A stretch of DNA of 64,000 nt from Roridomyces roridus (Eukaryota > Basidiomycota > Agaricomycetes > Agaricales > Mycenaceae), in contig JARKIF010000014.1 of assembly GCA_029378245.1 (NCBI GenBank), forward strand, positions 1,488,001-1,552,000, given 5' to 3'. The notes under the pieces are model-generated. The model was given only the letters and a program-made list of their open reading frames with translations. It was not told the DNA's origin and ran no database searches. Positions 42,155 to 53,608 of this stretch are shown in pieces. The translations under genes were made by a program, and so were the position numbers. Within the stretch, counting starts at the first letter, position 1. Each line of letters begins with the position of its first letter.

Positions 42155-45100
42155 TTAAGACCCTGCGTTCTGCCGCATCTCCAAGTTAATCACATATCCC
42201 AGAGAACCCTCTAGTGGCACCACAGACGCCACGAGGTTTCGGGGGCAGAAATAGCGCTCATTCCACAAAGCAATCAACTCGCAGACAGCCTGCACTGCAC
42301 TGGGGTCGATGTGGTTATCAGAGGGGTGGATGAGAGATGCGGAAAGGAAGTGAGAAAGTGATTGGTCTTGCTCGATTGGAGAGAAAGAACGATGAGAGCA
42401 AGAATGTGATGAGGCCACTGTTCCGTCGTTGACTGACCCTGGACTATCGGGTACTGGTGCGCTCGGTCTGGGCAACGCCGTCTCCGCAGCGTCTACAACA
42501 TCACCGTACGACGAATGCGTCTCGGCCACGGACGCTGTTTCATGATCGCCGACGATGACAAAGCCGGCGGCAGAATCACCCAGCCTTTCGTCAGAGACGA
42601 CAGGTAGGTCGGGTGATAGGACGCGCGTGTACAGCGGAAGTTCCTCATGGTCACTGTGCCTCAGCTCGATGAGTCCACTCCAAGCATTAAACATATCCTG
42701 TCGAATCGATTCAATCAGAGAAAAGAATCCAGTACAGGGAGCTCCACGTACGATTGTGAATCGATTGAGATCTTCGCGTTCAAGAGCTTGCGCCCAAGGT
42801 GGTGGTCGTGCGACTCCGGTTAGGCGAAGCTTAACCTGGGGTTCCAGTTGCACGACTTGATACGGTTCTCCGGCGGAAACATGTTGCTTGACAGGTTCTA
42901 TTGGCCTCGAGAACGCAGAGGGTGTGGTGAGAGGGATGAGGTTCCAAGAGGTGTTACTGTCGGCATCGGCTTCGAACAATCCTCTTGTTCTCTCTGGAGT
43001 AGTCGCAGTGGCTACGTCATGGCGAGATCTTTTCTCGGGTTTCAAAATCGGAGAACGGGGCACAAATTTCCCGGTGGGAATCTTGGGTGGCGGATAGTAA
43101 CAAGCCTGAGGAGCAGACAACACCTCCTTGCTCCACTCGTTCACTCTCCGCATCCACTCCCGATCCAGCGGATCACCATAGCGGTGGAAAGTCCGGACTA
43201 TGAGCATGAGATAGATCAGGCCCACAGAGAAGACGAGAGTGAGGGCGATTCGTATGCCGAGCGCTGCCCGAGGGGACAATGCGATCGTGGAAGGGTCGTT
43301 TGAAGAGCCGCTGAGCCAGACGAAGGACATGATGCAAACAAAGAAAACGCCAATCGCCCTGCGAATGGGTCAGCTGAGGGTGGAATCGAAGGGGGAGTAT
43401 TTACCAAGCTAACCAAACCGCCGGCTTTCAGGAGATTCAGTTTCGGGATAACTTGACTATAAGGAGCTTACCATTGCCAGTAACACCCATACATTCCACC
43501 AGATACTCGTCGTACTTTTTTGAGCTTCCTGTGAAAAACTCAGCGTTAAAATCATAACCAGATAGCGTGCGAAATACATCGGCGAAACTGCTTGCTTTAT
43601 GCATCTTCCGCATTGTCCCGAACCTGATGATATAGATGCATCCATAGAGAAGACTCATAAGAGCGCATATGAGCGAGAACAGGGCCGACGTGCGCGTTAT
43701 CGGGTGAGACGCGGCGTCGATTTGAAGCATGGTGAGGATGGCTCTGTCCGCAAATGTGAGCAACGGAGGGAATTGACAGATGCAGCACTCACGACATCAG
43801 CAAAACCGATACGATATTCAGAGTCTGCCATTCACTCATGAGATCGTCGATAAAATTCTCCCAATTCGAGCGGAAGATGAGTAAACTCCGTGGAAGACGT
43901 TCTTTCAAATTCGGCTGCTGAATGAATGTCGTCGTCCATGCTGGGTTTTCCGCCGGATTCCACTGCTCCGCCCTAGCACGCGCCATCTTCTTGATGTCAG
44001 GCAAACTCAGCTGAGCATCTTCGAATATGCGAGTGACGCGTGTGAAGTAAAGCGAAGGGATGCGGAGGAGAAAGTGCAGGTATATCTGCCGCGAAACCGT
44101 ATCGACAAGAGCCGAAGACGTGAACAAGACGTCTTCGACAATGTCGCGGAAGCCACTTTTGGTTGTTGTGGAGACCGCAGGAAGCGGCAACGTTGCAGCG
44201 GGTAAGATTGAAGGTGGAGGGGATGGCTTCGCTGAGGCAAGACTCGGCTCAAGCTTCATATCGGCTCCCTGAATAATGCCTTGAACGCGCCGCTTGGCCT
44301 CCTGGTGGAGCCGTGAAAGAACCTTCTCTTCTTCAGTCCAGGTCGTCCTTCCCCTGTCATCAGGCGCATACCAGCTCCCCGTCCGTATTTCAGGAACTAC
44401 AGAAGCAGGTAACGGGGTTGGTGGAACGACGGGTGCGTTGGGTGTGGTTGACACAAAATCAGAGTCCGAAACTTCGGTATTCGCCCCGGCAGACCCCCTG
44501 CGCGAACGCCGTCGTCGGCGCTTTGGGGTGGACGAAGGTGCGAGGTATTCCTCGCCACCGCTAGTGGGCTCTCCTTCACCCTCCTTAGCAATCCTGCCTC
44601 CTAGACGGCTGAGCATGAATTGCCGTGCGGCATTGCGTTCCCCGTCAGCAACGGTGTTATTGCGGCCCAGTTTGGCGAGCAGAGGCGGGTGCGTTGGTGA
44701 TGTGGAGGGGTCGTATGCTTCCGTTCCGCCAGTCAACCTGTGCATCGCCATGAGGCGGCTCGCAGACGTGCTTCCGACATCATTGGAGCGGAAGAGCCCG
44801 CGCTGGAGTTCCTCCAGGGAGGGCAAGTTGGGAGTCGAAGGGCGAGTCCCCGGATAGAATACCATTGACGGGGAAGCGCCCTCGTCCTGTGAAGAGTCGC
44901 TGGGAACATGCGGACTTGGAGCCGGAGACAATACCACTCTGGCCTTGTGCTTCAGGTCCTTGGAGCCACGAGAACGAGTGCGAGAACGCGAACGCCGTTT
45001 TGTTCGAGTGAAAGTATCCGGGATTGTAACGGTGGCATCCTCCGCTCCATCGTCGGCATTCATACTGGTCTCGACAGGGGCTGCAGGTTCCTCCACTCTG

Positions 45101-46186
45101 GGCTCGGAAATTTCGTCTTCCCTCTCGTCGTAGGTATTGACCTTCTCCCCTTCGCTAATGGCTTCTACGTGCATCGGGGGGCGTCTGCCATCTTTCATGC
45201 GGGGAAGTGATGCGGCGCGCTTGAGTTTGGCAACGGCTAGCATACGCTGCTCGCGCTGCTCTGACATGTCCCATTCTACATTGCTCTTCTCCGGCTGAGG
45301 CCAGTCAAGAGGCTTCTCTTGTTCTCCCGGCACATACTCAGGTTCGGGAGATGAGTTCGCAGACGATGGGGGATTATTCCAGTCGAATATATCTGGCCTT
45401 GGAGTATACCAGCTGCGTGGCCTATCTCGCCTTGGCCTATACCAGCCATGACTTTCGTAACCCAAGTCGGATGGTGCGGAAGGAGGGCGAGGGGGAGGGG
45501 GAGGAATCATGGATGGATTTTGCGAGTCACCGCGAGTAGGCTCGGGAGCAGCCTCGTCGTTTGCTTTGTCCTGCATGCGACTCGCCGTTTGCTGATAGTG
45601 CTGAGTGAGGGCTTCCGGCTGTTGAACAACATGTCAAGAGTACATACCGGACCCAAGAGAAGCCACTGACCGTCATGCCTTGCATCCTCTGCACCGATGC
45701 CTTTGCCTCATTATATAGCCTCGACTTCTCTGTTGATGACAGTGAGGGCCAAGGGTTGCGGCAGGGGCCAGAGGCGGAAGGCCGTTCGCGACTGCTCGAG
45801 CGGGATGGAGGGGACGGGAACGTCGCTGGCTGGTCGTCAAATGCTGACTCATGGACGGGGATGAAGGCGGCAGGCGCAGGTGACCTACTCCGTCGTGGGT
45901 CCCTCTGTGGCAACAGATACGACTGCCCAGCCAACGCATCTCGGAAACCTTGCTCGAATGCCTCCTCCAATTCCTCGGCCGCCACGTCGCGTCGCCAAAC
46001 ATCGTCAGCGGCATACTCCTCTTTCTCGTGCGCCAAACGGGCCGCGCGACTCCACCAGCGCGTCTTTGGCGCCTGGAAGGGGTTGATCGCGACAAAGAGC
46101 TGCTCCGGAGAAGATGGTTGGTCAGCCGTTGGCACATCCTCCGGAACAATAATCGACGTCCTTCCTCTTCCTCTCGTTCGGTACAT
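42155..46186 (-). CDS. Large multi-pass membrane protein, family D (copy D1)
   Basis: Unrecognised, roughly 1,100 residues. It starts MYRTRGRGRTS, with a conserved FVAINPFQAPKTRWW motif, then a long Pro/Ser/Arg-rich disordered region (KRRSRSRTRSRGS), the conserved EAKRRVQGIIQGADMKLE, a central helical domain (SRQIYLHFLLRIPSLYFTRV ... WENFIDDLMSEWQTLNIVSV) and about four membrane helices (SALFSLICALMSLLYGCIYI; VFFVCIMSFVWL; ALTLVFSVGLIYLMLIV). A cytosolic tail follows with HRYGDPLDREWMRRVNEWSK and the terminal block ELIALWNERYFCPRNLVAS. Several introns; boundaries were read by comparison with D2. Similar proteins seem common in Agaricomycetes, but I know no function. Head-to-head with D2 across 3.9 kb. 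Confidence 0.72.
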
Positions 46187-46503
46187 CTTGCCTGGGTGTT
46201 TGAGGCGCGGTTGAAGAAGCCGTCGGCGTCAATCAAATGATACAGCTCCGTGTTCTGAATCGGTGAGAAACAGCTACAGCCTGGGAAGCTGTTGGATACG
46301 TGCGTGAGTTTCTCATTCGGTTGAGAATCGCGTCGAGCAAGTGTTTGAGAAATTCAATGCAGGTTGAACAGGACGGCAAGTCACGGTGATGGGATGCTGT
46401 GCAAGTCGCGTCTCTCTTTCTTCCAACGATCTCTGAAAACACGCGAGACCGGTGAGTTTGTCGGCTTCAAAGTCTCTCCTGTTCTTATGCATGGTATGTA
46501 GAT
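46187..46503. other. Divergent promoter region between D1 and F-box gene F2
   Basis: 317 bp between divergent genes. No clear motif is recognised. Confidence 0.4.
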
Positions 46504-47250
46504 ATGGCAGCAGAACTACCGGGCGACGTACTCTCTGAAATTTTCACCCACTACCTCCCCGACTTTCCACTCTGTCCTCCCGCGGCAGGACTCGGCTCCC
46601 CAGCTCTGCTAAGCCACGTATGCAGCAAATGGCGCGAATTCGCTCTAGATTTCGCTGCATTCTGGCGCGCGATCCCCGTGTCCGTCACCACCTACTCCTT
46701 GCCGCAAGCCGCGAACATTCTCGAGACGTGGCTCCACCGCTCGCGCTCCTCCGCTCTCTCCATCCAGTTGTTTCTGTACGGCTTCATCGACTCTACCAGC
46801 AGCTTCAAAAAGTTTTTCGAGATGGTCACCGCCAACAGTCATCGTATCGAGCACCTCGATTTGTGGCTTTACCATCACCACTTTACCCTCTTTTCCGGGC
46901 CGTTTCCCGTGCTAAAGAGCCTCCGCTATACGCCCCCGATCCGCGATCCGCTGTATACGAGCGCTGAAAACCAGGGCTATTCGTCTGTCAAGATTTTCAA
47001 AGGGGCGGTGACGCCTCTCTTCAACGAGGCACCAAAATTAACCGAGTTTGAGATCACGTCGATGTGGGTCCCACCCATCGTCTTCCCGTGGAAGCAGATT
47101 ACGCGGTTTGTCTGCCGTGAGGGAATCTCAGCCAAGGTGCTTTATGGGGTGCTGAAGAATCTGGCGGGGAGCGTGGTGTATTGCGATGTGCGCTTCATCT
47201 TGGGGGAGATGGATCAGCACAAGCCACCAATTCGGCTTGCAAAGCTGTAG
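46504..47250 (+). CDS. F-box protein (copy F2) with premature TAG
   Basis: It starts MAAELPGDVLSEIFTHYLPD, then LLSHVCSKWREFALD, and follows the solenoid plan of F1 (IEHLDLWLYHHHF, FPVLKSLRYTPPIRDPLY, APKLTEFEITSMWVP). The frame ends PIRLAKL-TAG at 47248-47250. Copy F1 has L-E-T-L at this place, so a GAG codon has become TAG. The same frame continues to 47514. Predicted SCF substrate receptor if functional; the truncated form would lack the last quarter. The start follows an A-rich leader and fits F1. Confidence 0.75.
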   Translation: MAAELPGDVLSEIFTHYLPDFPLCPPAAGLGSPALLSHVCSKWREFALDFAAFWRAIPVSVTTYSLPQAANILETWLHRSRSSALSIQLFLYGFIDSTSSFKKFFEMVTANSHRIEHLDLWLYHHHFTLFSGPFPVLKSLRYTPPIRDPLYTSAENQGYSSVKIFKGAVTPLFNEAPKLTEFEITSMWVPPIVFPWKQITRFVCREGISAKVLYGVLKNLAGSVVYCDVRFILGEMDQHKPPIRLAKL

Positions 47251-47514
47251 ACTTTGATTGCCCGGAACGCGATTGGTGCCGTGGAGTTTTTGAGCTCGTT
47301 GACGCTCCCTGCGCTACGCGTCTTGGATCTTCACGAGTGTGGGGTGCAACCTGGGCACGGCAGTGTGTACCACGTCCTTGTGGACCTCGTGGAGAGGTCG
47401 GGTTACTGTGCGGTGGAGGATTTGTGGGTCGCGGATCCGGAGGGGGCGGCTGCGCAAGCAAAGTATCAGACGGCGTTTCCGTTCGCGATGCAGGTCAGAG
47501 TGGACCGGGCTTGA
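47251..47514 (+). other. In-frame continuation of F2 beyond the TAG
   Basis: TLIARNAIGAVEFLSSLTLP ... LRVLDLHECGVQPG ... VEDLWVADPEG continues the leucine-rich region and aligns with F1 (LETLVVGDG ... LTLPALRKLDIHGCAP). No frameshift is needed. Confidence 0.75.
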
Positions 47515-48346
47515 TTGAGGGCTTGGACGAGATATTCTTGCGGAGCACTTGGGCTCTTCTCCGACGTTCTGGTGATAATTTCTTGCAGTCGGGCAGCGAA
47601 GAAGACTGGATTTGGGCTTGATTGAACCAGGAACTTGGTCTTGAGAATCGAACAAACATGGACATGTCGAATTGGCATTAGGTCGCGGTGGGTCCCCTGT
47701 ATCTTTTCTGTCATGGCGACTCATTCCTGTGCCGTCTTTAGGGTTTCTTTTTTCTTCTTGGCGGAGACATGCTCCACGAATTGAGGCCTTGTGTTTCCCA
47801 GCACTGTAAGCTTTTCGTTGCATCCCTGGCATTATTGCGACTGAATGGCTGCTTTCTAGAGTAAACCTCAGCGATATTTCTTGCACGAGTAACCCTCGCG
47901 ATGTACCGCCGAACTTTGTATCATTTGTACTTTGATACGCCCTCCCACCGACGTATTCGTACCTCTTCTTTTCCATGTACCTTCCCGGTAGCAGTGACTG
48001 CGAATACATCTCGTCGTGTAAAACTTTTCCCTCTACTGTTTCCCGTCATCAAAGGTGAAAAACAGCCGCATGGAGACGCGATCGACGACGAGGCACGGGG
48101 ACTTGAATCTTGGAAGCTTATTTGCCGTGCACTCTCTCCTCCGCTCACCCTTCGGCCTCACGCTCGTTTCCCTTATCTTCCAGCGCTTTTCTGCTCGGCC
48201 GGACCGTATATAGGGCCATCGTGCCTTGGAATCCACGCTGTCTTTCCTCCCATCCAATCGAGTGTTTGTATGTACTTTGTTTTCTGTATCCGTTTCCCAC
48301 TGGAACCCTCACGACCGCCCCCGCCCGCCCAGGCTCCGCTGCTCAA
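47515..48346. other. Intergenic region and Chs7-like promoter
   Basis: 830 bp. CGTATATAGGGCC at about 48203 is a TATA-like element 140 bp before the Chs7-like ATG. Open frames here are short and unrecognised. Confidence 0.45.
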
Positions 48347-49641
48347 ATGACTGGTTTCGGCGATTTCGACTCGCTTTGTCGAACAGTCCCGTCCTACACC
48401 TGGTGCAACCTCTTTTACCGACAGGTCCGGTTACTCGTGCCCTATCGTGGTCGTGTCAATGCAGCTAAAACGAGATTGTGCTGTCTAGCTCCTTGAAGTC
48501 CACGAATCCGCACTCCTCACCTCCAACTTGTCGACTCCCGCCAGCGATGCAGGGATGGGCATAAATCCGACGTGTGCTATAAGGAGGATGGGTCGTCAGG
48601 GCTCGTTGGGCAATATTGCCAATATTGTCCTGTGTGCCTTGAGCATGGTGCTCATCGGTGGGCTGGTATGGGCTACGAATAGGAGGAAGGCTGCTGTTGG
48701 TGAGTCGGTGCTCTTCTATCTGGAGGTTGACGACGCCCGCCCGCTCTATTGAATGATCGCGCTCCTTGGCGGGCGGACCACCCCGACCATCACCCTCATG
48801 AACTAATACGTTCTCAGGTCGTATCGAGCTACGGACGTTCCTTGTTTTGTATTTCCTCACTCTGCCCCTCCAGCTCCTCACAACAGGTGCGCAACCCCTC
48901 GCTTCATTACGTCTCCCTCCTCGTGTCCTGATTGCCTTGCCAGGAGCGATTTTCGAGCAAGGGTCAACGGCGCTGGTAGCACTCACGGCTATCCACGCCG
49001 GGGTGGTCGCCGCACTCTTCTGGTCACTGCTAGCCAACGCGCTGGTCGCGACGCAGGTCGTCGAGGACGGCACACCAAGCAGTCTTATCCCGTTTTACGC
49101 CATTGCCATTGTCTTTTTCGCGGCAACGACGTACATCTCGTTCGACATTGGGTTGCATATTACGAATGCATTTGGACCGTCGTCGCCGCCCGAGGCGCTG
49201 AGGAGCATACCGCTGTTCGTTCTCACGAGTATTTGGCCCGCCGTGTGAGTGTCCCGCATGCCTCCATCATTACTTCTTGGCTAATCTTACAGCTCTAGCA
49301 CGGTGCTACTCTATTTTGGCCTCATGGCGTACATCGTCCTCGCGGTCCTGAACGAGATCCGACCAATGTGGTTCTACATCCTGTCCGCGGCGCTCTTTGT
49401 CCTCAGCCAGCTTGACTACTTTTTGCTGAACAAGGTCATATGCAAAGGCTCCAATTCCAAAGTGGATGGCACCTTTATTGCGACGCTGCTGGAGACTGCT
49501 GCTGTTGGGGTGTTGTATCTCGCTTGGAAAAGTATCACGGAAGGTGCGTTCTTGTTCCCACTGCCGCCTCTTCCTTCAAGATGTGACCGACTGACTGAAT
49601 GTCCAGAATCATGGGACGAGGATGCGTACTATCCGTCATGA
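48347..49641 (+). CDS. Chs7-like chitin synthase export chaperone
   Basis: Chs7-type proteins are multi-span ER membrane proteins needed for export of chitin synthase to the plasma membrane. The start MTGFGDFDSLCRTVPSYTWC matches the family N-terminus (F-G-x-F-D-S-x-C). After a GTCCGG...TCTAG intron come GMGINPTCAI (family G-I-x-P-x-C), GNIANIVLCALSMVLIGGLV, TFLVLYFLTLPLQLL, GVVAALFWSLLANALVATQV-EDGTP, YAIAIVFFAATTYISFDIGL, LLYFGLMAYIVLAVLNEIRP and DGTFIATLLETAA, ending SWDEDAYYPS. Seven membrane segments and about five introns are seen; the frame is intact. The chitin synthase gene lies at the left end of the same window, a functional but not a physical link. A truncated copy of the tail is at 39113. 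Confidence 0.85.
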
Positions 49642-50130
49642 GCTACATCATACCCACTTTGTCGAATTTTTGAGCACCCCTTTTTTGGATCTGCTGCGTT
49701 CCTTTTTTGTGCGACAAAAACGATAACTTTGTATTGTTAATGCTGGGAGGACAGAGACGATTTTTTTGTGTCATCTACGCGTACATATATTATTCCCTGT
49801 TTATTCCTTTTCTTGCAGGCGTTTATGCACGCACAGTTGGCAGTTGGCGCTAACAAGTTGTGTAGAGAGAGATCACCGAGCATCTTTGACCCGCGTGCAT
49901 CATCTCAAACATTCTTGGTCCCAACCTCAGGCAGAATGACTCGGCGTATCTGCAGAGAGCCCCAGGCAGCGGCTGCATTCCACACCAAAATACTTGAAAG
50001 GAAGCTGTATTGATTGACGCTCGATGTCCATGTCGGACCGCTTCTTCGACTTTTACTCTGGCTACGGTGTACTCTGTGGATTTCGCACTCCTGTTGCAAG
50101 ACCAAGACTGCTCGGAAGGCTCAAGGCAAG
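49642..50130. other. Intergenic region between Chs7-like gene and D2
   Basis: 490 bp, T-rich at first (likely 3' end of the Chs7-like transcript). Part of it is duplicated at 39262-39605. No gene is seen. Confidence 0.45.
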
Positions 50131-53100
50131 ATGTATCGAACGAAGGGAAGAGGGAGGACGTCGAATTGGTCGGGCTGGGGTGCGGAGGGTGTTCAAGAGC
50201 AAACGGCGCCGGGGTGGGACGAGCCATGGGGACGTCCGGTACAAGCATCCTCGCCCGAGCAGCCCTTTGTCGCCGTCAACCCTTTCGAAGCACCAAAGAA
50301 GAAACGTTGGTGGGGACGTGAGGCGCGGTTGGCGCACGAGGAAGAGGTCAAGCCCGAGGACTCGACAGACGCTGCGAGACAATACGTGTCGAGGTGGCAA
50401 GCCCCGCTTGGCTATGACCCCTCCGCCCCACTCGATGCTCATCCTAACGCGTTTGGACCGCGTACACCTCCATGGTCAGCCGGAGGCGGCTTTGACCGGC
50501 CTACAGCCCATGAGGAGCCACCTGTTGCGCTTCCCGAGATTCCTCTTGCGAGGCCTGGTTGGGGAACGGTGCCTCAACGACCGAGTGGCTCAGTGCCGGG
50601 TCCTGCAGCCCCTCAGCCCCCACCGCTTCCCGTCGATGAGATTCCGCGTCCCAGTCATTCTTCCGGGGACATTTCGCTCACCTCGTCTCTGGTCGATATA
50701 CTGAGGGCTGGTCATGATTTCGACAAGTTGCATACTATGTTGGAGCAACTGGCTGAGAGAGCCGGCGCTGTACCTCCACCTCTATCGATGGCAGTCGAAG
50801 AGGCGGACGTCCCAGATTCGGATACAGGTTCTCTACCTTCAAGCTCCGTTTCAGAGCAAGGTGACTGGGACCCAGTGGTGTCCACTCCGCCGCCACTCAG
50901 ACGCCATTCCAGCGGCTTGTCTGCAGGGCGTACTCCGTCCTCTTCCTGCTTATTTCACCCTGAGGCAGCAGTTGGCGGGAACGCGGATGTCGGATCTCAA
51001 CCCAGCATAGCCCAATGGTGGCCTACAGGGTGCCATCAGCACGAGCCCGCCTCGCCTGCCCTAAACTGGTATGCGCCTAATACGCAGAGTCGATCCGATG
51101 GAAAAGAGAAGGTTCTTTTGCGGTTCTATGAGCAGGCCAAGCGACGCGTTCAAGGCATTGTTCACGGAGCCGATTTGAAGCTTGAGGCGATTCCTGGCTC
51201 ACAGAATCCAACTCCTCCACCTTCAATCTTACCCGCTGCCACGTTGCCGCTTCCTGCGGTCTCTACCACAACCAAGAGTGGATTGCGCGACATTGTCGAA
51301 GACGTCTTGCTCACGTCTTCGGTTCTTGTCGATACAGTTTCGCGGCAGATATATCTGCACTTTCTCCTTCGCATCCCTTCGCTTTACTTTACGCGCGTCA
51401 CTCGCATATTCGAAGATGCCCAGCTCAGTTTGCCTGACATCGAGAAGATGGCCCGTGCCAGGGCGGAGCAGTGGAATCCGGCGGAAAACCCAGCATGGAC
51501 GACGACATTCATTCAGCAGCCAAATTTGAAAGAGCCACTTCCGCGCAGTTTACTCATTTTTCGAGCCAATTGGGAAAACTTTATCGACGATCTCATGAGT
51601 GAATGGCAGACTCTGAATATCGTATCGGTTTTGCTGATGTCGTGGGTACTGCATCTGTCAATTTCCTCCGGTGCTCACATTTGCGGGCAGAGCCATCCTC
51701 ACAATGCTTCAAATTGACGCCGCGTCTCATCCCATAACGCGCACCTCGGCCCTGTTCTCGCTGATATGCGCTCTGATGAGCCTTCTGTATGGATGCCTCT
51801 ATATCATCAGGTTCGGGACAATGCGGAAGATGCATAAAGCAAGCAGTTTTGCCGACGTACGTCACAAGCTTTCTGCTGCTGCTTTAACACTGACTTTTCA
51901 CAGGAAGCTCAAAAGAGTACGACGAGCATTTGGTGGAATGTATGGGTGTTACTGGCAATGGTCAGTCTCTTATATGCACCAAGCTATGCCGAAGCTGAGT
52001 CTCCTGAAGCCGGCGGTTTGGTTAGCCTGGTAAATAGTCCGCTTTACTTTTACACTCAATTGACGTTTTCTCATAGGGCGATCGTGGTTTTCTTTGTTTG
52101 CATCATGTCATTCGTCTGGCTCAGCGGCTCTTCAAACGACCCATCCACCTTCGCCTCGTCCCCTCGGGCAGCGCTCGGCATACGAATCGCCCTCACCGTC
52201 GTCTTTTCTCTGGGCCTGATCTATTTCATGCTCATAGTGCGGACCTTCCACCGCTACGGTGATCTTCTGGACCGCGAGTGGATGCGGAGAGTAAACGAGT
52301 GGAGCAAGGAAGTGTGGTCTGCACCTCAGGCTCGACCAGTGCCAACGCCTTACCCTCTGCCACCCGATCTTCCCCCTCGGAAATTGGTGCCCCGCTCTCC
52401 GCTCATAAAACCCAAGAAACGGACCGTCTTATCCCCTGATGACGGCAAACCAATCCCTGTCGAAGTATTGCCCGAGATAAAAGAAGAGCAGAAATTTGAC
52501 AAAGTGCCCGACTTTGTACCTCTCACGAGTCCTCCGCCCGAGTTTTTCAAGCCCTTTGGTCCCGTATTACACCCTTCCGGACTCGGTGGTGAATCGCACA
52601 GAGTCATGCAGTTGGGATATCACGATGTCGAGGCACGACAATCTTCAGGCGAGCCTCCATCGTGGGCCCAGACGATTGAATGGGGAGATCTCAATCGCTT
52701 TGCAGTCGTACGTCCTGTTTCTGAAGTTCCAGACCACCAATTGATTGAAAATAGGATATATCCAATGCTTGGAACGGTCGGATTGCGCTCGATTACGAAG
52801 ACGCGGTGTCGGGCTATCATGACACGAGGGAGCTGCCTGCGTACACACTCGTCTCGGCAGCTCGGCTTGACACCCCGTTGCCCGACGAGGGTGACCCTCT
52901 GGTTAATTTTGCCGATTTGGGCCAGGAAACAGCGTCCGAGTCCGGGTCGTCGTCGTCGTCGTATGGCAATGTCATAGAGCCCACGGATAATACCTTGGGC
53001 AGACCAGAGGCGTCAGCTTCCAGCTCGGATAGTGCCTCTCCTCCTCTGGTCGTCCAAACTCATTCACATTCTCCCTCACCTCCCGGCACCCCTCCCGTCA

Positions 53101-53438
53101 ACACCCGCGCACTATCTCGCTCGCTTTCCCCTCCTCCTCCCAGCCGCCCACCTGATAACTACATTGACTCCGCTTTGGTGGAAACCGTCCGCGAGTTCGT
53201 CGCCTTATGGAATGAGTGGTACTTTCATCCAAGAAATATCGAGGCTTCGTTGGTGCTCCTGGAGTCACCTGAGCCTGGTGGTTTCGTGTATGCTATCAAT
53301 TTGGGGATGCGGCCGCCTATGCTAGAGCCGATAATGAGGCAGAAAGACGATCAGGAGGAGGCTGAGCCGGCCGGGAAATCAGGTGGAAAAGCGGGTACTG
53401 TCCGGGATCCGGAGAGCAGCGGTCCTCAAATTGGCTAG
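50131..53438 (+). CDS. Large multi-pass membrane protein, family D (copy D2)
   Basis: Paralog of D1 on the opposite strand. It starts MYRTKGRGRTSNWSGWGAEG and keeps FVAVNPFEAPKKKRWW, then a shorter disordered region. EQAKRRVQGIVHGADLKLE through NIVSVLLMS (51100-51643) is nearly identical to D1, followed by the same membrane helices (SALFSLICALMSLLYGCLYI; VFFVCIMSFVWLSGSSND; IALTVVFSLGLIYFMLIV). The C-terminal tail is longer and diverged, ending with ETVREFVALWNEWYFHPRN and an acidic extension. Introns include GTGGGT...GGCAG after LLMS, GTACGT...TCACAG after SSFAD and GTACGT...AATAG near 52708-52754. The frame is intact. Unknown function; the sharp contrast between the conserved centre and diverged ends is notable. 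Confidence 0.72.
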
Positions 53439-53608
53439 CATTCCTACCCAACCCTTGCTTGCTCGACATGTGTAGTCTGACAAGATTCACATACCCCGAA
53501 TCTAACAAGGGAATGCGCTGTACCACTCGGATTCGCAATCGGAGACCTGTCAATCATGGCTAATGTACAGAGGAATGAGCATCGCCATTCGACGGGCCCT
53601 TGACATAA

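Noticed and set aside
47901..48350. Plus-strand open frame of 149 residues before the Chs7-like gene
   Set aside because: Contains the TATA-like element and leader of the Chs7-like gene; composition is that of promoter DNA.
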